Origin: Owenia fusiformis
Lineage: Eukaryota > Annelida > Polychaeta > Sabellida > Oweniidae
DNA: 64,000 nucleotides
NCBI GenBank assembly: GCA_903813345.2
Contig: CAIIXF020000004.1
Span: forward strand, 3,861,525-3,925,524
Direction of reading: 5' to 3'
The notes under the pieces are model-generated. The model was not told the DNA's origin. It did no database searches and saw nothing but the letters and a program-made list of their open reading frames with translations. Each line of letters opens with the position of its first letter. Position 1 is the stretch's first letter. A program made the translations under genes and the position numbers. Below, piece after piece: positions 23,692-35,712 of this stretch.

Positions 23692-24900
23692 AAATATCAA
23701 TAAAAAATTGTAATGAAAAACTTGATAGGAACCTTTTAGAAAAACTGTCTCCCTAAATGTTATTTAGTTCTAATCCATTAGGTAGACATGCAAAGTTATT
23801 CACAGAATTTATGTCTGTAGTCTATATGTAGTGTATATCATTCATTTCAGCGTTTACATCATCCAAGAATAATAAAAAACTTGGCTTATTATCAAAGACT
23901 TGATATGAAACTTCCTGTAACTGAGTACAGTTTCAAGCTATTTCATCATACACATTACGTTTAAAATGCATTGAACACAATTTGTGTAAAGTTGTTATTT
24001 GTTCTGGTATACGAACTATTTCATCATACCCTTTCTTTATAACGTATATAATCATCTTCTGTTTGGTGCATGAACTTTGGTAAACCTGTCTAATCTTAAC
24101 ACAAATGGGGACTGGCCCAATATATGTTCCAATTAGCAGATGTTCATTTCTGAGGTTACTGAATATGTGAGTCAATGGGAGGTTAGAAAATTGGGATTTA
24201 TAAAAAATGTTCACTTTGTGAGGTGTACATATTTGACAGGTGTTTGAATATGCGGGTTTAACTGAATATGCGGGTTTAACTGTATTGCAGGGCTGTCAAC
24301 TTGGGACCACCTAATATGAGTGACTTCAAAATGTTGGACACCTAAGTCCAAATCTGAACACTTTTGTCCAAATTTTGAACACCTTTGGCCAACTTTTAAA
24401 CACCTTTGGCCAAAGTTTGAGCACCTTTGCCAAACTTTAAACACCTCAAATTTTTCGCGCTCGCGTTCTCGTCAACGGGGGGGGGGGGGGGGGGGGGTAG
24501 GTACGAAAAATTTCCAATGAACATGCGTGACACATACGGGATTCGCGTGACAAATCCGAACAAATTGCGTTCGTTTTTTTCCGGCGTTCGTATTTTTACC
24601 GTATCGTAAACATATTTCGAAAAAATTTCTACAGAAATATTTTTGCTTGACAATTACCAGGTAAAATGCGTATTTTGCGTGACATTTTCTGTCACGCAAA
24701 AAAAACTGGCGTGACTTCAAATTCTTCAGCAAATGCGTGACAAATACGCAAATTGCGGGACAGTTGACAGGCCTGGTATTGCATCAGTATGAAGTTTGAA
24801 CATCCCTTGGAAAAGCTATTCATGGCTATACTGTCCATATTCCCCACACTTTTAAGGATTTTCTGTCTTTTCCTTAAATCATCTCAAGTGTATTAACAAT
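23692..24900. other. No exon identified; short repeats and a G-run
   Basis: Contains a ~20-bp irregular repeat (cctttggccaaactttgaaca) at about 24,350-24,450, a long G-run near 24,477-24,497 and a purine/pyrimidine-poor tract. Upstream untranslated exons of the transporter could lie here but I cannot point to one. Confidence 0.5.
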
Positions 24901-24964
24901 TCATGTATGGTTACTATATTCTTTGAGGAATTGACTATTCTAATCTATTTAGTTTTTCAAACTG

Positions 24965-25145
24965 GTTTTAGGATCCCGACCCCCCCCCCCAACCAAAAAT
25001 TCTTTCAAAATCATGCAGTTTTTCACCATTTTGAGCACTTCTCAAGTGATTTTAGCCATATTTGGGCCAAAATTGTCAAATGTGAACCCCCCTAGAAATT
25101 TTTGAAAACTGAACCCCCCTTGGCAAACCTGGCTACGGGCCTAGG
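24965..25145 (-). repeat. Family C interspersed repeat (reverse)
   Basis: Shares ctttcaaaatcatgcagttt, ttcaccattttgagcact, gccaaattt(t/g) and ctggctacgggcctag with the copies at 26.8, 35.6 and 38.5 kb. Here C-runs replace the G-runs of the opposite orientation. Confidence 0.75.
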
Positions 25146-26130
25146 TTTGTATATTAAATTGTATGCATTTTTGTATGGCTTATTTGATACTTGGATACCA
25201 TCCCAATTCCTAATGTCTAGACCATTATTAGGGGGAGAGAAGTCGGTCGAGGCAAGGCATGCGGGCCAAGAAATAATTATGTTAATGGTTGCTTATATGT
25301 GTGAGTTTATAACTTTATATCATTTAATTATATATAACTTATGTAATACAAAATTCAAAACATTTTTGGAAAGACATTTACCAAATTTTTATAAAAGTGC
25401 AAACTACCTTTGGAGATAAGAAAAGGTATACTGAATACAAGAATATCCTAACAACCCCCTCCCCCACTCTCCCCATGTAAATCATAAACATAATTTGCAT
25501 ACCTGTTTTAATAGACCACAGCTCAGTGATCTAATTGTATAAACTGGTTTTCTGGAGCAATTACATCATGTCACTACATGGACGGGAGTATCTGAAACGT
25601 AAAAAATAAATATGAACAAATAAAATATATAGATAATTATCACCTGTGTATTCTATTCATACATATTTTATACCATTGCATATAACATTTAATCATGTTT
25701 AGTTTATTTCATTCGTATAATAGTTTAATTAAGTTTTACCTATTTGTGAAAAAATCATGTTAGAATTCTTGGCTTGAACTTCAATTATATTTTTTCTTTA
25801 GTCTGATTTATCTCAACATTTTTAAAAACTCTTTTTAAAATTTTACAAAATGTGGAATGAACTTTGAACCAGTAATTAGAACATCAACTAGATGAACATC
25901 AAAGGAATAATTAAGTATTTCACTTCATCAATTTCACATTAATTAAAACAATATCAGAAGTTATATAGTATAAGTAGGTTCTTGATAACCCTTGATCTCT
26001 ATCAGCTAACTATATCATCCTCTTACTTTTGAAGATGATTTTACGTATTGATATTCATACGATCTTCATGGTCTAAAATGCAGTTTTTATAGTAATACAA
26101 AATGAAAAAAATTAGCTACTCAAAGGTAGA
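25146..26130. other. No gene seen
   Basis: A 105-codon plus frame (25,102-25,419) starts in the family C repeat and has no recognisable domain. The rest is AT-rich. Confidence 0.4.
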
Positions 26131-26268
26131 CAAGGCATAAACATTCAAAATGTCACCACCTGCCATTTGTTACAGATGCCACCCATCAAACCTAAGATGC
26201 CAAACACCATCTAAAAGAAAGGTTCGAGACTATAACAATATGTCACCACTTGTGGTGGTGACATAATG
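26131..26268 (+). repeat. Family B interspersed repeat
   Basis: Compact intact copy: caaggcataaacattcaaaa, tgtcaccacctgcc, gttcgagactataacaatat and cacttgtggtggtgacata. Confidence 0.8.
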
Positions 26269-26790
26269 AAAGTTAGCAGCTCATAGGCCCAAAATGAACA
26301 GGCTATAACATATAAAAAGCAGGTCAATTTGGCTTAGTCTTGCAGCTAACTTTGTCATCCTTCTATCTCCTTTACCAGCTTCCCTTGTGGGTTACACAAA
26401 AGATGTTTTGTTTGCTTCAAAAAATCATCATTTTATGTGGTTTTGTTTTTCAGTGACAATATTTTTTAGCTAAATTCACTTTTATTTCTGCAAATATTAA
26501 AGATTCAAAAGAAGATTGCATCTCATCATGATAAACCATGAAATCTTATTTCTTCTCAGCCCTGAGGTGAAACAGAGAGATACTATGAGTATCAGAATTG
26601 CATCTAGGCACCTAAATTCAAGCAGATCCTCAAAAAGCTAATTTGTTTTCAAATATAAACAGATAACAGGATGTGATGAGGATATATATACCAGGTTCCT
26701 TATTTACTTTTCCTCTATAAACAATCAATCAAGAAACAAACAAATCACTCACAATTTGTTTTTTAAATGCTGATCACTAAAATTAGTCTA
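26269..26790. other. No gene seen
   Basis: Contains two phrases (aaaccatgaaatct and ctgaggtgaaacagagagat) that recur reversed near 19,190-19,240, hinting at another old interspersed repeat. Nothing else is supported. Confidence 0.4.
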
Positions 26791-26794
26791 GCAT

Positions 26795-26955
26795 CAGGCC
26801 CATAGCCAGAATTTTCCAAGGGGGGGTTCGTTTTTCTAAAAAATTCTAGGGTGGGTTCACTTTGGCAAATATGGCCAAAAATCACTCAAAAATTAGTCAG
26901 AATGGTGAAAAACTGCATGAACCCCCCGAACCCCCCCCCCCTGGCTACGGGCCTG
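26795..26955 (+). repeat. Family C interspersed repeat, complete copy with inverted ends and AGCAT duplication
   Basis: Begins caggcccatagccag and ends ctggctacgggcctg, an inverted pair with one mismatch, and is flanked on both sides by AGCAT. This is the copy that best shows family C to be a terminal-inverted-repeat MITE of ~160 bp. Confidence 0.8.
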
Positions 26956-27044
26956 AGCATCATGTCCTTTTGTTGGCCTCACCACCACCCAAATATAGGA
27001 TTGTGGGTAAAATAATAGTGGGAAAAGAAGGGGGAGAGACTAGC

Positions 27045-27312
27045 ATTCGGAATGTGACATTAATCAATTTTTTATTTTAAATGTGACATCAACCACTTTT
27101 CATACAAAATGTGATATCAACTGATCACTTTTTATTCGGAATATGACATCAGTCACTTTTCAAATGTGACATCAGTCACTTTTTGATTGTGACATCGCCA
27201 CTCTTCATTTGAAATGTGACATCAGTACAGTCAGTTATCATTTGGAATGTGACATAAATCACTTCATTTGGAATGTGACATCAGTCACTTTTCATTTGAA
27301 TCTGACATCAAA
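27045..27312. repeat. Minisatellite, ~25-30 bp unit (aatgtgacatcagtcacttt)
   Basis: About nine diverged units built on gaatgtgacatca(a/g)tcactt plus ttcatttg. Separate from family B, despite the shared word tgacat. Confidence 0.85.
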
Positions 27313-27689
27313 TTCTTGTATGTAGACTAGTTTATTTCCTTCTTCTTTTTGAAAATTTAAAATCAAACGAAGAAAATATCTAGGGTGGAGTAACATCACC
27401 ACAAAGCGTTAGAACTTGTTTACAAATGTGACTATAAGAGAACTGGATCACTTATATAAGTAGACAGTATGAAAAGGGTATACAAATTCAATATAACTTT
27501 TGAACTAAATAATAAAAATAGGTTATTTTTGTACAAGTGAAATGTCTAAAGGAATCTGCTACATGAATACGTGAGTAGCTTTATCCGTGTCTCGATTTTT
27601 TAATCAATTCTATTTTTATGCGCTCTTACAGCAAAGATGCTATAGACTGCAATATGTCATGAAATATAATATAGCCAATAAGTCTACTA

Positions 27690-27772
27690 ACCGTTGAATT
27701 TCAAATGCCGGGCAATGTCCATAAAAAAGTTGGACACTGTAACAATATGTCACCACTTGTGGTGGTGACATA
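27690..27772 (+). repeat. Family B interspersed repeat, right part
   Basis: Keeps the 3' half: gaatttcaaatgccgggcaa, aaaaagttggacactgtaac and the palindromic end cacttgtggtggtgacata. Confidence 0.75.
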
Positions 27773-27867
27773 AAAAAGATATTAGACCCTAACCATATCA
27801 TTTAGTATATTAATGGGGCTCGCTAAGGGGTATGTGACAAGGTGACCTGGCCTTTAAAAGTGTGACT

Positions 27868-27978
27868 TAATACCGCACCTACATAGTACCTGCACTACAC
27901 TACACTTATACTATACCTATACTAAACCTATACTGAACCTATACCGCACCTACATAGTACCTGTACTACAATACACAT
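27868..27978. repeat. Irregular short tandem repeat (acctatacta / acctacatag)
   Basis: Two copies of taccgcacctacatagtacc flank a run of ctatacctatactaaacc variants. Confidence 0.75.
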
Positions 27979-28231
27979 AATGTACTGTACTTACATGTTT
28001 ATAATTGTTTCTAAGGTGCTCTATCTCCTATTTGTTCCTCCAACCCTCATCTTCTGCTATCTGAAAGTATAGAAAGAAAATATATGAAATATGAAGAGTT
28101 TACCCTGAGCCAATCTGCCAATTAGTATACTCCCCTCTGACATACTGATATATCCCATTGTCTCCCGTGGGAATACCGCATCAACCAGCTAAATAAATTT
28201 TCCAATTTTGGAGTTATCAAAAGGCTTATAT

Positions 28232-28447
28232 TTGCTGTATCACTACCATGGGCGAAGCGCCCGGTACGCTGGGTACGCACAGGCTTACCAGATGGTTGCA
28301 AATTCGCTCCAAATACAACCAAATTTCAAAATTTTCCTGAGGGAGAACCCCCAGACCCCCCTGAATGCTCGATTTTTGAATTACTCAACTCTTGTTCCCG
28401 TTGTGGTGGCGTACTACTTAGAAAAATAGCGCTACGCCTATGACTAC
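28232..28447 (+). repeat. Family D interspersed repeat
   Basis: Longer partner of the copy at 16,128. It starts ccatgggcgaagcgcccggt and ends tagcgctacgcctatgac, so its ends contain the loosely complementary words ataggcgtagcgc and gggcgaagcgc. Confidence 0.7.
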
Positions 28448-28894
28448 ATTAATATACTTATTAGAAACCTAGAATAAAATCAATGTTTTATTTGAATAAT
28501 CAAAAATCTAACCTGATATGGAGAATACAATCATAAAAATCATTAAAATCCTTCTGATATGTTTATGTATCTTTTATTGCACTATTTATATTCAATGATT
28601 TTTACAGAAAAAATATATCCTAATATACGTTAGCCTACGCTGAATTTTCTGAAATACATTACTCCTCTATTTTCCCTTTTAAATAACTCAGAAAATGCCT
28701 TGTTTCTGACTCCTGGTACTATGCCTGGATTTTTCTATTTTTGTGCAATAAAAATCCAGCGCAAAGTAATTTAATAGTGCACTTTACAAATGCTACAAAC
28801 ACAATGCCGTTTAACACAAGTGATCTGTGATGTTTTTATATACAGTGAACTCTTCCACGTGTTTTGTGAGTGAACATTCCACTAGAAAAATACA

Positions 28895-29048
28895 ATGTTG
28901 GTCATGTTTTGAAATGCAAAATATGTGAGGAAAGAGTGGAATTAGTGAGGAATAAAATAAACAGGCATGTAGTTAACACTCTAAATTGTATAGAAATGCA
29001 AGAAAATCAGGTAGTTTATTCAAATTTTGGAGAAAAATAACATGAAAT
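28895..29048 (+). repeat. Family A interspersed repeat
   Basis: Plus-oriented copy with gtcatgttttgaaatgcaaa at its left side, which also occurs in the 34.0-kb and 59.0-kb copies and probably marks the true 5' part. Confidence 0.8.
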
Positions 29049-29639
29049 GTGCAAGATTCAAGTAAAATTTCTAATATCCCAGCGTGCTGGTGTACTGATA
29101 AAATATATGAAACATCTTTTTATAATAAGAATCTATGAAGAGGAGTCAAGGTTAAAATGTGGTTAAAACAACTGTTTTTAAAGTTTTCTTAAATACAAAC
29201 ATACACTCCCCTCCAAAAGATTGACTACCAAAAGTTCCCTTTTATTTGTAAAAATAAGGTTTTCGTTATTTTTGAAGCTTGAGATGCTACCCAGGAGATC
29301 GAACACTGATTTCCAATTTGTTTATACCTGGAATTTTCCGTGCAATTGCTCATCCGGGGAAAGATCCACTCATGATCTACCCTTGCAAAAATATATCACA
29401 AATGAATCTATGTTATGCCAAACACTGAGAATTCAGGGCAAAAACATTAAGTAACATCATAAACAAGGGCAGTGTTGATACTATGAATCTAGTTTATGAC
29501 TAAGTTTATTGGATTTTTATGGAAACAGCATAAAACTATATAAAATTCAGGAAATTACTAGATAGGGTGCACCAAATATATTTTAACTGCTTGAACTTGA
29601 ACTAGGTATAAGACAGCACAAGTTCAAACTGTTTTGTTC

Positions 29640-29795
29640 TGCAATCTATTTCCATTCTATATTTCTTTCTAAAATTTGAATGAAGTGTCTGATTTTCTTG
29701 CATTTCTATATAATTTAGAGTGTACACTACATGCCTGTTTTTTATTCCTTGCTGATTCCACTATTTTCCACTCTATTTTACATTTTAAAAGAGGA
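29640..29795 (-). repeat. Family A interspersed repeat, minus orientation
   Basis: Reversed copy ending just before the foldback element at 29,870. Core words tttctatataatttagagtg and ctacatgcctgtttttta. Confidence 0.8.
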
Positions 29796-29869
29796 CCACC
29801 TTGGCATTTTACAAGTGTTAGCTGCCAGGTTACGATGATATACAACGCACACATGTAGATGTTGATGAT

Positions 29870-30615
29870 TTATCCCGTTCCAGGACTATAGTCCTGTACG
29901 GAGCCCATACATTTGCCTGTACGATTACAACTTGGGAGAATTATCTACGCCCCTTCCACTTAAGAAACCTACCTCAATGCATTCTACAACTCAAAATGTA
30001 ACTTCTAATATATTGGAACCGCCGATTGTCTGGGTTAGTTGGCAGAACGAGGTCTTTTTGTTTCTTATGGCTCTTTTGGTCGAAGTTCGATTAAGATGGC
30101 GGTTATAACGGAATTTCCCGAACTCTTCCGTAATAGCACGAACTTGGTTTTTCGTTACGTCACTTCCGTGTAAAATGGATTTGTTTCGGGTAAGACGGAA
30201 TTTCGAAAATTTCGGACAATATTTTCAATATTTACTGCCATGTCGACATCCTATGCTCTTAACTGTATACCGAATGGTTAAACAATGTTTCTTACCGGAA
30301 ACAAATCCATTTTACATGGAAGTGAAGTAACGAAAAACCAAGTTCGTGCTATTACGGAAGAGTTCGGGAAATTCCGTTATAACCGCCATCTTAATCGAAC
30401 TTCGACCAAAAGAGCCATAAGAAACAAAAAGACCTCGTTCTGCCAACTAACCCAGACAATCGGCGGTTCCAATATATTAGAAGTTACATTTTGAGTTGTA
30501 GAATGCATTGAGGTAGGTTTCTTAAGTGGAAGGGGCGTAGATAATTCTCCCAAGTTGTAATCGTACAGGCAAATGTATTGACTCCGTACAGGACTATAGT
30601 CCGGGAACAGGATAA
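29870..30615. mobile_element. Foldback DNA element (family E) with ~320-bp inverted repeats and a 9-bp target duplication
   Basis: Arms 29,870-30,190 and 30,290-30,615 are almost perfect inverted copies, starting ttatcccgttccaggactat and ending accordingly. The element is bounded by GTTGATGAT at 29,861-29,869 and 30,616-30,624. The arm size and 9-bp duplication are typical of Mutator-like (MULE) non-autonomous elements; this assignment is inference. The ~100-bp centre and the arms hold no coding domain, and open frames crossing the arms are not genes. A shorter, diverged relative lies at 57,896-58,441. Confidence 0.9.
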
Positions 30616-30639
30616 GTTGATGATAAGTGCAATAGATGG

Positions 30640-32190
30640 GCATTTACACCTTGATCCATCTAGGTATTTCATACAACTGAAGGAATACTGGTGTCAAAGT
30701 TTAGGATATTAATTTTAGTTATTTACCCATTTAATTTTGCTTCAATTCCAATCCTGGTTCAATATAGTTCATATGTATACAATGAGGAGGATTTGTTATA
30801 TTATGCTCTCCAACTGTTGCCCTTTGTGCTTATTATTCTCACTAGAAAGAGGTGTTCTCTTATTTTGACATGTCTTTTTGCTATTTTTGAGAAAAAAGCC
30901 TGAATATTGAGTCATTTTCCCAAAACATCCTGCTAAATAAACGAATAATTAACTTTTAGGGTCTTGAACATAAATGTGGATCTCAGAACCCAGAATATTG
31001 AAGCAGATATTTGACCTCAGAAAGGATTAGATTGTGAGTCTCATTGAAAATTAGAGAAGAAAAAATAGTCTCACAAATATCACCTACAATTGCTTTACTG
31101 AAAAAAACAATTCTCTCTTAAAAGAATGATTTGTTTTTGAGTATTGCTTAAGTCCTTTTCATTAGTTTGATCTGCTGCTTTAAAAGAAAGATTCATCTAC
31201 CTTTATGGCATATTTCAATACAATTTGAGAATACAGTAAAACTTGTAGAACACCTATGTGAGAGAAACAGTTTTCAGAGTCCTATGACCAATTAGACACA
31301 AAGTTAAACTACCCTATGTGCAGAGTCTAGTGAGAAACTACGAAGCTCTCTTTTAAAAAGCAGTCGAACGAATGCAAAGGGTAAACTTAAACATAACTAT
31401 CCATGGGTAGTTGACCACGTTTCTCTATTTTACACAGTTTTTAAGCAATAGGAATAACCATGTTATCTAAAATTGTCCTGAAAATCATATTAACTAATTC
31501 TATAAAAAATTAATTCTGATTGATCTAAATGTTACTGCTGTCTGTCATGTATTTCTTAATGTAAGCTAGCATGGAACTAAATTGATTAACTCTTCACCCA
31601 AGAATTAGCTCCTACATGGTCCCATATATCAAAATTGATTCACAAATGAAGCAGAATGAAAACAAAGAAAAATTAGCCTAGGAATAGAGAGCCTTTTGAA
31701 AGTTTGTCATATTTTCAAAATGATGAGGTAAAGTTATAACAAACACATAAGTTTATAAAAAACTGATGTCACATATTTTGAAACATGATGCCCAGTTTTT
31801 GGAAAATGTGTTTGAGAAAGGTCCTACTCTTTTTTAATCTACATAAAATTTGGGGTCAAGCCGCATCCTAGATGAAGGGGCCATGTCTAACAGATCACGA
31901 TACAATATTGTGAGTTTAACATTATAAATCTACTTATAATTCAGTTCCCCCACTCCTCCTTGAACATATCTCCTTATGGAAAAAGAAAGCAGGATGAGAG
32001 GAAGTTACGAGATGCGATAGTGGTGACGCAAAAACTAATCAATCAGCGAAAGTTGATCAGGAAATGTAACAAATTATAGATGTTCGAACATTAAGCCATA
32101 ACAGGAAGTCCAATTACGTGCAATCTTTAACAGACTTGATTACTCAAGCGCACCTACAGATAACCTCGAGAAAAGTGATGATGGTCATGA
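30640..32190. other. No gene seen
   Basis: AT-rich. Near 31,233-31,420 there is a diverged relative of the family F ends (acagtaaaacttgtagaaca) but no matching right end. Confidence 0.4.
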
Positions 32191-32194
32191 TTTT

Positions 32195-32332
32195 AAAACG
32201 ACAATATAGTGGAAAAGAGTGGAATCAGCAAGGAATAAAGTACATAAGCATAGAGCCAACACTCTAAATTGTATAGAAATGCCAAACAATCACTCAGTTC
32301 ATTCAAATCTTAAAGAGAAATAGTGTGAAATA
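32195..32332 (+). repeat. Family A interspersed repeat
   Basis: Diverged copy: ggaatcagcaaggaataaag, gccaacactctaaattgtat, agaaatgcca. The 3' end reaches tcttaaagagaaa. Confidence 0.7.
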
Positions 32333-32339
32333 GGCATGA

Positions 32340-34000
32340 ACATATGGACTATTTCTTGCATGAGTGATGATGTCAAATTGGCTATCCAGACTAACTCAGG
32401 GTGCAAGCTACCAGTCACATGTCCCAATTATAAAATCAAATCTCTTGTTTTCTTAGAATTATATATGACACCTTTTCTGGATGATGATAATTATCTGCAT
32501 TATACAAGATGCTCTTGCAGCTATAGTTATTCTTCGAGTTACAGATGATATAAATATAGCAGATATATTTGTTACTTGGAGGAACAAATATGATATTTGT
32601 AGAAAAACAAGTGCCTCTACTTCAAAGAAAAAAGATTATCCAGCTCAATAAACTGTCCAATGATGAAAGAATAATGAAAGGAAAGGTGCGAGGGCCATAC
32701 CTAAGTAAGGGGATAGGGGCAATGGTGGGGGGGGGGGTTAAATTGAACTGAAAGGCTGCTCCTTCAAGAGACTAATAGGCTACTCCTTTAGGAGACAATG
32801 GGATATAAATGATGTTACTACTGAACTGTGGATTATATGCTCATATGGTTTATGTAACCTAAAAGTCCACATTTTAATAAGATCACATAACAGCATCCTC
32901 CTAAGCAGGTATCCAGAATACGACCTCCTTCTTCCCACTGCTATAATCAATTTGGAAGCGCCCGATTAAACTGAATCACATGATCTTATTATGCGCAATG
33001 ACTTATACATGATTTCTGTCGCAGTGTTGCGACAGCCAATCAGATTGCCAGTTCTTAATTGGGGAAATGCTAACTGCTTATCGCAGGGGGTAGAAAGAAA
33101 GAAGATATTCTGGATTTTGAAGCCCTGTGATCGGAGGATGCATAACAGATGATTGACATATTTTAATTTCAGATTCTGGCCCAGTGACGCAATTGCATCG
33201 AAGGTTTGGCTCTTTTAATAACAATGTTGACAGAACTGAAATTAGTTTTCCTGACATGACGCAAGCTTAACCTGTTAATGGTTATTCTAACGATAAATGG
33301 ATCGTAAAACATTGTTTTCATTTCAAAATACTTTTCTCTTATAAGTCAGAACTTCTAACTATTGCCAATATTCATGAATCTTTTTGCAAACTGCTAAATG
33401 CTCCAGGTAAAATGCATAATACAGTGAAACCTGTATATCTGAACACCTCTCAATGTGAACACTCTTTCTCAGTCACTTTGTTATCTCACAATGACTTACA
33501 TGTTTATAAAACCTTGAAATTTGTCCAGGTTCAAACATATTTCCCCTGTTATGTTTTTCAAAAAGTCCATGAAGCAAAAAATATGCTTTTATTTTCTAAT
33601 AATTTTTTTCTAGTAAACTATAAATAATGGACTAGACAGTGTTATATTTTTTTATATTGCCTTAACGGGAGTTTATCTTCTGTGCCCTTCCCATCTTTAC
33701 TAGAAGCTCCTATGGTGAAGCTGAAAATACTTGTAAGCATACATCTGAAAGTATTTGATCAAGATAATTGATTTAATAGTTTAGGTGGTTAATTTTCAAT
33801 CCATAAAATTGCTAAATGAACTTGATTTATTATATGATTTAAAAATAACACAGAGGATAATCTAAACATATATTTATTCATCCCAGCCTAATCAGCTTAT
33901 ATCTGCAGATGTGTCTATTATCTTCTCTCTTATACAAATACAGGAGGAGATAGCCACTATTGTTAGTACTAACTATATTATCTACCCAAGTCCACGCAAT
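32340..34000. other. No gene seen
   Basis: Frames of 60-71 codons (32,336; 32,569; 33,412) show no domain or splice consistency. At 33,420 cagtgaaacctgtatatctg, followed by gaacacctctcaatg, resembles the left end of family F. A short G-run sits at 32,727-32,738. Confidence 0.4.
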
Positions 34001-34002
34001 AA

Positions 34003-34250
34003 ATCATGTCATGTTTTCAAATATAAAATAAAGTGAAAGGGAGTGGAATTAGCAAGGAATAAAGTAAAAAGCCATGTAGTCAACACTCTAAATTGTATAG
34101 AAATGAAAGAAAATCAAAACACTTCATTCAACTTTTAGAGAGAAATGAGTCAAATTAGCAAGGAATAAAGTGAACAGGCATGTAGTCGACACTCTAAATT
34201 GTATAGAAATGCAATAAAATCAGACACTTCATTCAAATTTAAGAGAGAAA
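34003..34250 (+). repeat. Family A interspersed repeat, tandem pair
   Basis: A full copy (34,003-34,142) is followed directly by a second one lacking its 5' part (34,143-34,250). Both carry aacactctaaattgtataga (the second reads gacactctaaatt). This is the only tandem arrangement of the family in the window. Confidence 0.8.
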
Positions 34251-34837
34251 TTTTGTAAAGTTGTTTTATTCATTAATTTGCACTCCTAATTTTGAAAATT
34301 CCTTTTTTTATAAGAACATATCAAGATGTATCATATCAAGCCTCTATACACCCCCACCCTATTCTCTTTTAGATTAACTTACTATTTTTCAACCCAACTT
34401 TGTGAAAAAATATAAGCCTTGCATAACCAGAATTTACAAAATATTTTGACAATTTGGTAACAGGTAAATAGTTTCTTTGAAAGTGATTCAATGTTTATGA
34501 AACGTGACATTGTAAATATTGCCTAATCCTGTTTACATTGATTAAAGGTAGTAAACCTACTGAAATGCAGTAACCCCTCATTAAAGCCAAATGTCAAAGC
34601 TACTTGCTGCGAATACCATTCGCATTCGTTTGACTTAGCTCAATCTTAAAATATAGCTTCGTCTTTACTTGTTCAGTTTAAGAGAAACATCTGAAATCAT
34701 CGAGCTAATCAGAGCTTGTCATCTAAAGATTCGAAGGACATATTTCTAAATTTTGTTGTATTCATATGGATAAGACACTTCCCTTCCCAACCTATCTTTG
34801 TATAACTTTATTCACTTTGACACAACTTGATTACAAG

Positions 34838-34905
34838 GCTTTAACATGCAAAATGTCACTACATGCCATTTGTTACACACACTGAATGAACGCTGAATGC
34901 CCTCA
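34838..34905 (+). repeat. Family B interspersed repeat, left part only
   Basis: Begins aaggctttaacatgcaaaat, then gtcactacatgccatttgtt, and breaks off after gaatgaacgctgaatgcc. Confidence 0.65.
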
Positions 34906-35565
34906 GTTGCTTCAATTCCCTTGGATATTAAGTATTCACGGGGAAGTCACAGGGGCTTGGTGCAGGACTATGCTAGAAAGAATATTTAGAATTTGGGTGC
35001 CTAGAAAAAATCTGTTCTGGCGTCTTTTTTTGGTGAATCTAAATCCAAAACAAAAGATCAAGGGCAAACCTTCGAGTTGCTACGCATGAGGAAATGATAC
35101 AAATGCTGAAACACCAAACATTTGATTGGTCAGAACAGTACACACCCTCTAAATACTTGGAATATAAATCTTGTGATCTTAGCAGTTGGCATTTTGTTGG
35201 CCTTTGTTGTAACCCCGGTTGTTGTAACAACCTGTTGAACCTTCTCTGCGGATTTTTTTTGACATTTCAAACTGCAATTTTGACATTGACTAAAATAACA
35301 GACCTTGATTAAAGACCTTAACAAGCACTGATTCAGAGAGTTAGGCAATTTTTTTAATTTTACAAAATATAGTTGAGAGATGAGATAGAAAGAATAAAAG
35401 TCATTTGATTATATAACATAATCATTTTCAGATTCCTTCAGTCATGTTTCAATGAATCAGTTTTTTCTCTGGGGATTTTGTTAAAATTGCAATCTTTTCA
35501 TTCCTCTGCAGATATTATTCAAAACAAATGACTGCATGTTGAAAAACCAAAAGATGGACGACAAG
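34906..35565. other. No gene seen
   Basis: Several overlapping frames of 60-72 codons on both strands, none with a domain or splice sites. A short imperfect repeat of gttgtaaccccggttgttgt lies near 35,206-35,230. Confidence 0.4.
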
Positions 35566-35569
35566 CCTG

Positions 35570-35712
35570 TAGCCAGGATTTTCCAAGGGGGGTCACTTTT
35601 TGAACAATTCCACCCCCTTATCCAAAAATGGCCAAAATCACTGAAAAAGTGGTCAGAATGGTGAAAAACTGCACGTGATTTTGAAAGAATTTTTGGCCAA
35701 GGGGAAAGTTCC
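35570..35712 (+). repeat. Family C interspersed repeat
   Basis: Starts agcctgtagccaggattttc, then caaggggggtcac, and has gtcagaatggtgaaaaactg. The right end after gaatttttggcc is lost. Confidence 0.7.

Noticed and set aside
25102-25419. 105-codon plus-strand frame
   Set aside because: Begins inside a family C repeat and shows no domain or conservation that I recognise.
30285-30672. Frames inside the foldback element at 30 kb
   Set aside because: They cross the inverted arms, and similar frames occur in the mirrored arm and in the 58-kb relative; no domain.
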